A stretch of 64,000 bases of DNA from Bactericera cockerelli (taxonomy: Eukaryota; Arthropoda; Insecta; Hemiptera; Triozidae), in the NCBI GenBank assembly GCA_024516035.1, contig CM044961.1, positions 36,607,112 to 36,671,111 on the forward strand, in the 5' to 3' direction. Positions 22,601 through 35,500 of the stretch are shown one piece after another. How positions within the stretch are numbered: position 1 is the first letter of the stretch; the number at the start of each line of letters is the position of its first letter. The notes under the pieces were generated by a model. The model was not told the DNA's origin and made no database searches. It was given only the letters and a program-made list of their open reading frames with translations. A program made the translations under genes and the position numbers.

Positions 22601-25600
22601 TTTTAACCCATGCATGGAAACTTGTTTTTAAATTCGAAAACACTTACCGTCCATATGAACTCTGTGCTTCCATTGTCCGAGGATGAAGAGGGACTAGTGG
22701 ATTCAGCGTCATCCACTTTGGTGACAATGAAGTTCCTGAACCTGGAGCTGACCACTGCATCCACAGAGCAAGACCTACTGGCAGGCGAGAGCTCCTCACT
22801 GTCCAGATGTTGTAGTGTGGGCCAGCTCTTGCTATTGACGGAATGCCGGAGACCTTTGCTTGGGGACTCCTGTGTGACTTCATCCTTAGTACCATTCTCC
22901 ACACTAATAAGAGTATCACCTAAGGCTAGAGGTTTCAAAAATTCTTCAGAAAAAGTTTTTAATTCTTTGTTTTCTGTTTCATCTACTTTTGAACCATTTT
23001 GGGTGAGTAATTCATCAATGTTTTGAACAGCGTTTTTCATCTGATCTTCTTTATCAAAGGGAGAGTTATGATTTAGTGAGCTGACAGGAGACCATTGTCC
23101 AGTTTTGATTTCTATTTCAGCATCCTCATTGCTGACGGGTAGAACAGGCAAACTGAGTAAGTCATCAATGTTTTGAACAGCGTTTTTCATTTGATGTTGT
23201 CTTATGTTTGCGGTTTCATCTTCTTTGTCAAAACAGCGGAGATTCTCTTTAATTATTGACTGGTTCATTGTGTCAATTAGAAATGGGTTAGTAGAATAGT
23301 TCATCGTATTGCAGGTCTCATCTGGGCTGTGAAAAGGATTAAGACCTTGAGAGTGAAGAAAAGGATTATGACTAGGTACTCGTACATCACCCCTTATGAA
23401 AGGGTTTTGAGTTTCTTGCATTCTGTTTGCATATGCCTCTGAGCAAGACTTACTATCACATGCTTTGATTAGGTTTTCTACCAGATCAGTGCTTTCAACA
23501 CTTTTGTTTTCTTGAAAGCTATTGCATGTTGCATTACTTGTAGCGTTTGCATGACACATTTCTTTGTTGCTATTGATTGGTTCGTCAAACACATTTGTGA
23601 ACAGCTCCTCATTGCCAATCAAACACTTTTGACTCAGTGGACTTGATATATCTTTATCATAGCAGAGAACATTTCTTCTGAGAATATCGTCCAGTGGGGT
23701 CTCTAAGCCTTGATTCTGCTCACTAGAATCATCGAAAGGATCGTTCAAGTTTGTGAATATTCGTATACATGAGGGTGAGTCGGACTCAATAGTAAAGTCC
23801 CGTAGGTTATTGCTGATAATATTCTCGTCCAGTTCATTATTCTTGTTCAGGGTAGACAAAATTTCCTCAAATATGACATTGTCTGTTTCACTGGAACAAG
23901 ATTGACTCTTCAACTCAGGAGCTGCAGAGTGTTTGGGTGTATCCAACTGATCTGTAAGAGTAAGTTGTGAACTAGTCTTGTTCTGATGTTGGGGAGACAG
24001 AGTTTCGTCAAAGTTGACATTGTAGAGTGTCTCACTGGAACAAGATTGACTTTTCAACTCAGAGGCTGCAGAGAGTTTAGGAGTATCCAACTGATCTGTA
24101 AGAGTAAGTTGTGAACTAGTCTTGTTCTGATGTTGGGGAGACAGAGTTTCGTCAAAGTTGACATTGTAGAGTGTCTCACTGGAACAAGATTGACTTTTCA
24201 ACTGAGAGGCTGCAGAGAGTTTGGGTGTATCCAATTGATCAGTGGATGACTCATCTTGGAGTGTGAGTGAATTGTGACTCAAGTCGTAGATTTCAAAGTT
24301 AGGTAAGGTAGGAACATCTTGCGATTTCTCATCGTAGGAGGGGAGCGAGGCGGGTTCAGAAACTGACAGAGAGACGGTGTAGTGAGAGTGTGACGGGGAT
24401 GAAGAGAGACTATCTGGGGATAGAGACCTCTCTGATTCACTGCAGTCTACCTCCAGAGGTGCCCTGGGACTGAGCAGGGTGGCTTCATTAGACTGAGTGT
24501 CTACAATGAGAATATCCTCTTCCTCTTCAGTGTCAGAATCACTGGCTCTCTTATTAAAGGGAACCAAGTTTAATACTAAACTTGATTGATCCTCATCTTC
24601 TACAGATTCGTATTCTGTTTCACTCTCTTCTAAAATCGGACTTAGACTCTTTGGGTATTGCACGTACAGGGTTCTGGTTTCAAGTGTCTCGTCTTCTTCT
24701 TCTACTTCTTCACTATGAGTGACATTTGTGTTGCTACTGGAGGGTAGTTTATCACTCAGCTCCTTCCTCAACGCCTCTGCTACATCAGAATTGAGCAGAA
24801 ACTTCCTGTCGTCTCTCCACCACTCTTCTTCATCAGAGCTGCTTGCTTCATAATCTTCTACATACAGGGTGTCCTTGTTTATAATGGAAGCGTCGTCATC
24901 ACTGGGGGGCTCATGCAGGTACCACCCTGTCTTTACACTCGCCGAACTCAACAAGTCCTGAAAGAGACCATCTTCAATGTCATTCAGATTGTACTCTTCA
25001 CTCTCGAGGAGCTTGTGCTGGGGATCCAGTGTGATTTCATCATTGTTATCAGAGAGGTCATTATCCGAGAGACTGCCTTTATCACGGAATCCCGAGTCAC
25101 AGCTATGATCTTCATCCGGGGTGATGATACTCTTGTAATCCGACGGGTTTCTGTCTTCCTCAGTTTTGTAACTGCGACTATCATCGTCTGTTTTGTAACT
25201 TTTCTCGTCATCCGTGGTGCGAGAGCTTCTATCATCTTCGAGGGTTAGTTTGGGTTCCAGGTCTAGCTGAGAGAACATCTTATCTTCCTCACTGACTGTC
25301 TTGAGCGGGGTTGTAAAGTCCAAGCTAAACTCATCGCAGCAGCCAATGATCACTGAGCTCGCGCTTTCTTCTGCTTCGCAGCGCGATGGCTTGAGAATGA
25401 ACTGCGAGTGCTTTGTGCTGTCATCGCTATCCTCGTCATTCTCACTCGAGGAAGCAAAGTTCACAATGCGCACGTTACTTTTGTAGTAGAGAGGAGGCGG
25501 ATGTACAGGATCGCACAACTCTTCATCACTCACTTGTGCAGGTTCAGATTCTGAAATGATAATTTTGGGTACACTATCACTTGTTTCGCTAGGACTAGAT

Positions 25601-26533
25601 TTGATCGCCACATCAAATGGTTGGTTGTTGGTTTGTTCCGAGGCACTATGGTCTAAAAAATGGTTCCCAGGAACAGGAGGCTCGCGTGATCTGTACGGGA
25701 GAGAAACAAAATCTTCCTGCACCATGGAGAATCGCTTCCCCGTGTCCTCGCACTGGACACGGTCCAGAATGTTAGAGTCACTAGAGGCACGTCGCACCAG
25801 GTACTTCTTGGGTTTACTCGCAGCATGCAGCTCGAGTGAAGACTCGCTGCTTCCACTACTGGCGTCAATGTGAGTGAGCACCATGAGATCCGCCACTGAC
25901 TTGGATTTCTCCTTCACCTTCTCGCTGAACTCACAACGCTCCAACCGTTTCCTCCACATCTCATCTTCAGTGTCCGTGTCCAGTAGTGAATTGTTTGTAC
26001 TCCGCAGCTGGTAGGGTAAGCTGAGACTGTCAGCTTCATTATCTGCGTAGCTGGGAGACGATTTGAGCATGCTGGTGCTGCTCGACACAGGACCTGAAAT
26101 ACAACAACACCATATGTTGTAGCCCACCATGACACAATACACGGATTACCAGAAATGGAAGGTGAGTTTGATTCAATCTGAAATGGAAGGTGAGTTTGAT
26201 ACAATCTTAAATGGAGGGTGAGTTTGATTCAATCTGAAATGGAAGGTAAGTTTGATACAATCTTAAATGGAGGGTGAGTTTGATTCAATCTGAAATGGAA
26301 GGTGAGTTTGATTCAATCTGAAATGGAAGGTGAGTTTGATTCAATCTGAAATGGAAGGTGAGTTTGATTCAATCTGAAATGGAAGGTGAGTTTGATTCAA
26401 TCTTTTTTTTTTTTTTTTTTTTTTTATCAAAATATACTTCAATTTATTCAAATTGTTTGTATGTTACATAATAAAATTATAAAAAACAAAATACATTAAA
26501 ATTAAACTTAAAATACTTATACACAAGAATAAC

Positions 26534-26573
<40 letters not shown>

Positions 26574-29500
26574 GAGAGAGAGAGGAGAGAGAGAGAGAGA
26601 GAGAGAAAGAAGAAGAGGGAGAGAGAAAAAAAAAGAGGGAGAGAGAAAAAAGAGAGGAGAGAAAAGAGAGGGAGAGAGGAGAGGGAGAGAGGAGGGAGGG
26701 AGAGAGAGGGAGGGAGAGAGAGAGAGAGAGGGAGGGAGGGAAAGAGAAAGGAAGAAGAGAGAGAAAGAAGAAGAGGAAGAGAGAGAGAGAGAGAGAGAGC
26801 GACTGAGAAAGAAAAGGTGAGAGACAGAGAGAGATAATGGGTAAGTTGTTTATAGGATTATATAATTAATACACAATAAAATCATTATTATTTATACTAA
26901 TTATTTGCACCTAAATCGGAACTGAGGAACTCTTCAATGGAATAAAATGCTTTTTTAAGTAGATAGTCTTCGATGTATAATTTGAATGCTCTATCTGGTA
27001 ATTCTCGGATGTTATTGGGTAGTTTGTTATAGAACTTCACTCCGTGATAGTTACTACCATTTCTAGCTGCATTTACGCGGTGTCGTATAGGTATAAGATT
27101 TTGTTTGTTGCGGGTATTGTACGAGTGAAAAGTATCTGGAGTTCGGTAATTGGAGAGATTGTTCTTGACACTTAGCAGACATCTAAGAATGAATAATGAT
27201 GGGAGTGTCAAGATACCTTGATTTATAAATAAAGGCTTAGCATGGTCCCTGCTCTTGGCATAACTAATTAAGCGTACGGCGCATTTCTGAATTATAAAAA
27301 GTTGCTGAGAGCTTGAAGTGTGGCCCCACAACAAAACACCATAGGAAATGATTGAGTGAATAAGCCCATAGTAAGCATTTTTTAATATTGGGGGAGACAC
27401 TTCTTTCTGCAACCGCCGTAAAAGAAAGATTCTACTGCTTAAAAGGTTGGAAACGTAATTAATATGGGATTGCCAATTTAAGTGAGGGTCAACGTAGAAG
27501 CCTAGTAACTTGACAGATGTTGGGTTATGTGGGACAGATATCTTTTTAAGACTTATCATAATTCTTTGAGTTTTATTCCGATTTAGGTGCAATCTATTTG
27601 CATCGAACCACGCCTGTGCATATGACAGAACTATGTCCCCTTTTCTAACTGCCTCAGCTTCGTTTTTATCCTCTACGTATAACGTAGAGTCATCCGCGAA
27701 AATGGTGGCTTTTCCGTAGGTGGGTAGATTTGATGGTAAATCGTTGATATAGAGTAGGAACATCAACGGCCCCAATATGGAACCGGTGGTTATTCCTGTA
27801 TTAACTCTTTGAGGGTCTGAGAGATGTTCATTCAATTTCACAATGTGTACCCTATTTTCGAGATAAGATTTCAAAAAAATAATGCTGGAGGGTTGGAATT
27901 TATAATGTGAAAGTTTAAGTAACAATATATCATGATTTAACAGCTCGAATGCCCTGGAAAGGTCGCACATGGTAGCGTAGGTGTATGCATTATTATTAAA
28001 GCTATCAGAAATAAATGTGTTGAAAAAATTAACCGCATCCGTTGTGGAAAGAGTTTTCCTGAATCCAAACTGAGAGGACGAAAAAATATTATAGTATGCG
28101 ATATATTGCGTGATTTGATCTGCAATGATTCTTTCTATTATTTTTCCCAGAATAGGTAAAATCGAAATTGGTCGATAATTTGATGGCTTATTTCTTTCTC
28201 CTTTTTTGAAAACAGGGTGTATTAAGCCAGTTTTGAGGCAGTTAGGGAAAGTAGATTCTCTGAAGCAAAGATTAATGAGGTTAGCCAGCACAGGCGCGGT
28301 AAGGTCACATATGCACAAAAGTATATCAAGATTGAGACCATAAATATCTCTACCCTTTTTCCTAGCTAAAGAGGCCATGGCATTTTTAACTGTATCAGTG
28401 GTTACTTCTTGTAAGGAGAATTCCTCGTCTATATGTGTGACGTCTACTTTAGTGATTAGATCCCGCGGGTCAGTGTCTGAGGGTGGTAAAGCGTTAATAA
28501 TCGTCAGTGGTGCCTCGCTGAAGTTTTTATTAAACTCATCTGGAGTTATTTCACTGTTAACAGCTGGATTTTCCCTCGCACTATTCTGCTTGATTATTTC
28601 CCACGCTGTTTTGTTGGGATTAGCGGAGCGCTCCATACGTCCATCATTTGCCTGTTTTTTTGCTTTTGTCAGTTGACTTCTATATTTTTTCCTAACAGTA
28701 CTCTTTCTTATAGCAAGTTCCGCGGAAGGAGAGGATTTGTACAGACGCGCGATTTTGTGTAAATCCCTCCGCAGCTGTTTCAATTCAGGAGTAAAATTAA
28801 AAGCAGAACAACCAGTACCTGAATTAGGCTTCTGTATTTTTGTTTTTTCAATGAACGCAATTTTTGCCGCATCGGAAAGATTATTTTGGAAAATTTCGAA
28901 TTTTTCATCGACACATTTATTGCTCTCGGAGATAAAACTCCAATCCAGTTGCATTACAATATTGCGAAAACATAATTTGCCGGCCTCAGTAATGGGCCTT
29001 GTTTTTATTAGTTTGGTATGATGGCTAGAAAAATAAGGCATAGGAACACTTACTAATTGAGCTGAATGGTCAGAGTAACCTAAATCGAAGACAGCCGCGG
29101 AAAAATCATCAGTGTTAAAATTAATAAATATGTTATCTATACAGTTATCGAGTCTTGTAGGTTGCATAGTGGTTTGTATGAAGCCATAAGACGTGATCAG
29201 GTTAAGAAATGCCATGGTCTCTGGGTTATGATGATTATTAAGATGAATATTTATATCACCACAAATACATAGTTTATGGTCCAGTCCATACGTAGACAGC
29301 ATTTTTTCAAATATACTAAGAAATTGTTGCAAATTACTTTGTTCAGGGGTTCTATAAACAACAACAATTAGGATATTATATTCCGTTAATTTAATTCCAG
29401 TTAACTCACATACCGAATCTTTCGCGAGAGATTCCAGCTGGTCTAGAATTTTAAATTTGAAATCCGAGCTTTTCTTGAGATATATTAACACTCCCCCGTG

Positions 29501-32500
29501 TGAAATATTATTGCGTGATAATGACCGTGAGCGGGATGTTACTACGTTATAATCCTGCATGTTACAATAAATTTCATCACCGCGTGATAACCAGTGTTCT
29601 GTAATGCAGACTACTTGTGGCTGTGGTTTATGTCCTAGTAAAAACGCTTCTAACATATTTATCTTATTTCTTAGGGAGCTAATATTTAAATGGAATAGCG
29701 TCAAAACGTTGTTGGAATTCAGTAAATTACCACCAGAGGGAGTCGAACCCTTGGCATGTGTGCCAGTTAAAGTGGTTAAGTGTTGGAAATTGGGCCCTGT
29801 TTGTTGAAATTTATGTTTGTTTTGGGTCGAAGACCATTTACAGTTTCAGTAAGTTTTCCACTCTGCATAATTGTTGGGGTTTCTAGGGAGGCGTCAGTTA
29901 CAGGCAAGGGACTGCTATGAATTACATTTGAGAAACTATGTGTGAGATTTGTCAATCTGTACATAGGTGAGTGACTCTCACTTAGAAGAATATCATTGAC
30001 ACGTTGAGGAAAGTTTGGGGTGTCGAGAAGTGATTCTGACGGGTCAGCCAGTAATACAGTATTATTAACAGTAGAATCAGAGAAGAGTGGGGGGTCCACA
30101 GAGAATGTAGAATCATCATCCAATTCTATGAGGTTCTCGATCTCAGGTAACGTTTCAAAGTGAGAAGCACGATGATCATCAGGCACAGAAGTCACAGGGG
30201 GGAGGTTCGCAGGGGGAGAGGTCTGGGTGAGGACGTTCCTTATTTTTCTACACAGTTTGTTTTTTCCAGAATAATTCAAGTGTAATTTGTCTTTAGTAGA
30301 ATAGTCACTTGGTTTTAGAAATTTATTGGGGTCTATGAATTGAACGCTTTGGGTTATTTTTACAGATTTAACACAGTACCTAATTTTATTATTAAGGCGA
30401 GTTATGTGGTGTCGTGAACGGAGTTCACGAATCAAAAGTTTCGGCCAGCGAATTTTTAACTTTTCCTATAAAAGCTTCTGCATCGAGTGCCCAAAGTGCA
30501 TTCGATCATTCCAATAAATTTATTTGATACCGTTTCTAGTTGTTCACATCATTCTCAATAAAAATCGACTATTCTTTCCGTACTCATTCGTTCGTTTCAA
30601 TTCAATTCCTATACACCAACCTAGGACCTTTCGATTATCGACACAAGTTTTTTATGGTAGCAGAGCGTGGTTCCTGGGTTGGTCTGCCAGCAAGATGGCA
30701 GTACCGATGTCTATAAAGAGGTCTTATAAACAAGCCATAATACAGTTAAACCTGCAGAAGAAAGAATTAGGAGAGTTATTGAAGACAGAAATATCTGCCA
30801 ACAACGTCTTTCAAATAAAATCGTATGTCCAAACAGCTGACAAATCCATAGCCGAATTCGAAGATAAGCTAGAGGCCCTAGAAGAAGCCGCCCCAGACGA
30901 GGATACCTTTAAAATATATGTAAAGGATATCGATTTGGAAGACAGCATTTCACTCAAACAGCTTATTTCGAATCTCAATGCATCCATCGAGCAGTACGAG
31001 AAACGAGAAGCAAAAGAACAACTTCTCATAGACCGTCACGAGGAGCTTCAATCGGAGCGTGAATTCCGATTGCAGAAAGAGGAATTGGAATTCAAGCTGA
31101 AGGAGTTTCAAATCAATGCGAAGAAAGAAGTTGACTTAAAGAGTATCATGTGGCAGCAGTTGACGATTGCAGCCCCAAGTTTCCGGTGTCCAAATGATGA
31201 TTCGTCGTTACACACTGTTGAGAGTTGCGACGGATCACCGTTCCAGAGTCGTCATTCATCACCTGAGCCACTACACCACCTTGATCGTCCGTCACCCACC
31301 ACTGATCGTCCTTCGCCCACCTCTGATCATCCTTCGCCCACCTCTGATCATCCTTCGCCCGCCTATGATCGTCCGTCGCCCACCTCTGATCGTCCTTCGC
31401 CCACCTCTGATCGTCCGTCGCCCACCTATGATCATCCGTCGCCCGCCTATGATCGTCCGTCACTCGTCCATGATCGTCCGTCGCCCGCCTCTGATCATCC
31501 GTCGCCCACCTATGATCGTCCGTTGCCCACCTATGATCGTCCGTCGCCCACCTATGATCGTCCGTCGCCCGCCTATGATCGTCCGTCGCCCGCCTATGAT
31601 CGTCCGTCGCCCACCTGTAATCGTCCGTCGGCCGCCTGTGATCGTCCTTCAGATATTCGAGCTGCATTGAATCCTAATCAGGTTGTAATCCTTTCTAAAC
31701 CTGAAGAAAATGTAGGAGTAGGACAGCTAGGTAATTTACCAAAAATAAATTTAAAAACTTTCTCAGGCTATAATTTACAAGAGTTTCAAGAATTCTGGGA
31801 CATTTTTAACTGTACCATTCATGGTAGAAATGATTTAAGTAATATTCAAAAGCTTACATATTTGAAATCAATTTTGTCAGGAAAAGCAGCAAAATTGCTG
31901 ACTTCTGTTCGTCTCACCGACAATAATTATCATGTGGCTATTCAAATTCTAAGGGAGCACTATGATATACCCCAGATAACGACCGTTAGGATTTATAACG
32001 AAATTACAAATTTAAAACCAGAATCAGACAAAATTTCAGATATGCATAACTTCTACCTAGAACTTGAGATTCGTTTTAAATTGCTTGAAAATCAAAACTG
32101 TAACTTGGAAAATCCTATTTTAATTAACAATACGTTTCAAAAATTGTCACCTAAACTTCAAGAAAAATTGGTAAATAATCATGGCGTAACAATGACAATA
32201 AGAAATATTCGTGACATTATGAATAGCGATTTAATCATGCATAGAACTTTATCCTCTTTAAAAAACGAAATTGATTCTGATTTTTCACATAAACGTAAGG
32301 ATTACCGTAGTTATAATGGTCCTAATAATTATCATGGTCCTAATAATGGCAAGTTATATCATTATGGTAAGGATAAAAAACCCAATATCTTTACATCCTC
32401 TACTTTAGTGTCTCACTCAAACGATAACAATAACGTAAAACAGTATACACAACACTGTGTTTTTTGCAAAAGTATCGATCACAAAAGTTATGACTGTGAC

Positions 32501-35500
32501 AAATATTCAACTTATGAAGATAGGCGTGAACGTATGTCAGGGTGTTGTTTCTTATGTCTCTCTGATAAACATTTGTTTTCACATTGTACCAAGAAACATT
32601 TCAAGTGTAGATACTGCCAACAGAGAGGCCATCATAACAGTGCTATTTGTCCTAAGCAATTTCAGTTTAAAAATGTAACTGGTCATAAAACTGCCGGAAA
32701 ATCAAATTCCAATCAGTGTGTTTCAGTCTCCTATTCTGATTCGAAATTATTAAGTAGTAATGATGGTAGCGAAACAAATCTGTACAATAATGTAAAGTCT
32801 AAAGTTTTCCTACAGACAGCAAGTATCTATATATTAAATCCTGTGACAAAAACGGGATGTATGATTAGAGCCATTTTGGATAGTGGTGCCACGGCAAGTT
32901 ACATAACTCAGAGACTTTTCGACAGGTTAGGTATCAAAAATAAATATTCTAAAAATGTTAACGTCTTTACTTTCACTGAAAAACACCCCAAGAGCATGAC
33001 AGTACACGGAGCGACCATCATGTTATACGACAAGGACGGCAACTCATACAATATCGATGTTAGCGTTGTACCGACTTTAGTGGGACGTATGCGACAGTCA
33101 GGTGACGACTTGGACCTATTGAAAAGGATCGGCGAAACCTACACTCTAGCAGACATAAATCATTACTCCGGTGATGACCAAGAATTCGACTTACTGATTG
33201 GTAATGATTATTATACCCAATTCCTGTTAGGTGAGAAAGTACAGGTACTAGAAAACCTATACTTATTAAATTCGGTTTTTGGATATCTGATAAGTGGTAA
33301 ACTTGCGTACGCATCGGACTGTGACACTTCTCTTGACTCTGACACTTCATTATTTATTCAAGTAGATGAACCCGCACAGCATTTACAAGACTTACGTAGC
33401 TTTTGGGATCTTGACACATTAGCTATACGTGACTGCCCATACCAAAATGATGACGACAAAGCTCTGGTAGATTTTCAACGAAAGGTTAAGTTCGAGGAAG
33501 ATAGGTATTTTGTTCAATTTCCATGGAAAGATGACTCACGTGACGTACAAACTAATTTCGGTTTAGCTTACGGTAGACTAAGTTCAGTTATCAAACGCCA
33601 TAAGACTGACGGTGTACTTCAAGCTTGTAAAAAAACCTTTGACGAACAGTTAAAAACTGGTGTTCTTGAACAAATAGAAAACGAACCTACTGAAAATTGC
33701 CATTACCTACCGTTTCACGCAGTCGTGAAAACCGACCCTCAGACAACAACGAAAATTCGGTTTGTGATGGACGCATCTGCCAGACAGGATAGAAAGAAAC
33801 CAAGTTTAAATGACTTACTCTACCGTGGACCTGTTTTATTAGAAAATCTATGTGGTATGTTATTACGCTTTCGACTAAATAAATATGGACTTATCGCTGA
33901 CATAGAGAAGGCATTTCTCAACGTAGGTTTACAAATAGAAGATCGCGACTTCACCAGAATTTTATTTCTAAAAAATCCTGACCTACCTCTTTCATATGAG
34001 AATTTAGTTGTTTATCGACATTGCCGTATACCTTTCGGAGTAGTTTCCTCTCCATTCTTACTTGCCGGTGTTTTAGATACACATCTTGCAAAGTACGACA
34101 AAGATAGGTACGTAGAATTACTATCTCGCGACATTTACGTTGACAATTTAGTTACTACACTGAACAATGGTTGTGACGTAGTGGAATTTATACAGAGATC
34201 TCGGGAAATATTTTCCGAAGCTTCTATGAATTTACGTTCATGGTCAACTAATTATGTTGGTACTGATTATGACTATCTACCTCCTGACATAAAAAGTGAC
34301 TCACTTGTACAGAAGGTACTAGGTATCGAATGGAACATTGAGACTGACATGATTTATGTAAGAGACACATTTAAATATCCTAATAACATAATTACTAAAC
34401 GCATTTTACTAAGTTTCTATGGTTCAATTTATGACGTCATGGGTCTGTGGAGTCCAGCCCTTGTACCTTTAAAATTACTTATACAAGAGTCTTGGAAACT
34501 TAGTAAAGATTGGGACGTAGAGCTAGGCAGTGAGGAAAAAAGTACTTTCAATAAGGTATTAAATGACATCAAACTCATACCTACTTATAGGTTACCTCGC
34601 GTACTGACTGAAATTAATAATGAAACTGTATATGAGTTACATGGTTTTTCTGACGCGTGTCAAAAAGCTTATTCAGCAGTTGTATATTTGAGGTGTCAAT
34701 CAAATTCAAAAACAGATACAAAATTAGTTTTTTCGAAAGTACGTCTTTGTCCGATAAAAGAAGTTTCACTGCCGAGATGTGAGCTCCTAGGTATGCTAAT
34801 TACTTATCGTAGTATGGAATTTGTTAAGAAATCATTAGGCATAAAAATAGCTAAATCGTACCTTTGGTGTGATAATCAATGCGTCTTGCACTGGGTAAAC
34901 TCTAAAAAAGTACTACCGACATTTGTACAAAATCGTGTGAAAGAAATTCGTACGAATACAATGCAATTAAATTTCAAATACGTACCTACCGATTCAAATC
35001 CCGCGGATATTGCTTGTCGATCGCAAAGCGCTGAAATTCTTAAAAATAATTCCATGTGGTGGAATGGACCCCGTTGGCTTAACCAGCCATTCGAATGTTG
35101 GCCTCATTATAATTTAGATAGTTGGCCGGAAGAAGAAAATGATGTAGAACTTATAACAACTGTTGTAAATATAATCCCCGTCACAAAACCGGTACCTATT
35201 GATGAAAACAAATTTCAATCTTTCAATAAATTGGTTAATGTTACCGCCTATGTTTTAAAGGCTGTATCAGTTCTTACTAAGCGTAACATAAATGCTCGTG
35301 GTCCTATTACTTCCGACGAATTTGCTCATAGTAAACAAAAATGGTTAAAATACCTACAAGAGAAATATTTTTCTGATACTTTTAATTCTTTAAAACAAAA
35401 CAAAAAGAATTCTCTAGCAGTTAATTTGTGTTTAGAATTAGTTGACGGACTTCTGGTTTGTAAAGGTAGATTTCTAGAACTTCAAATCGATGGTAAACAT

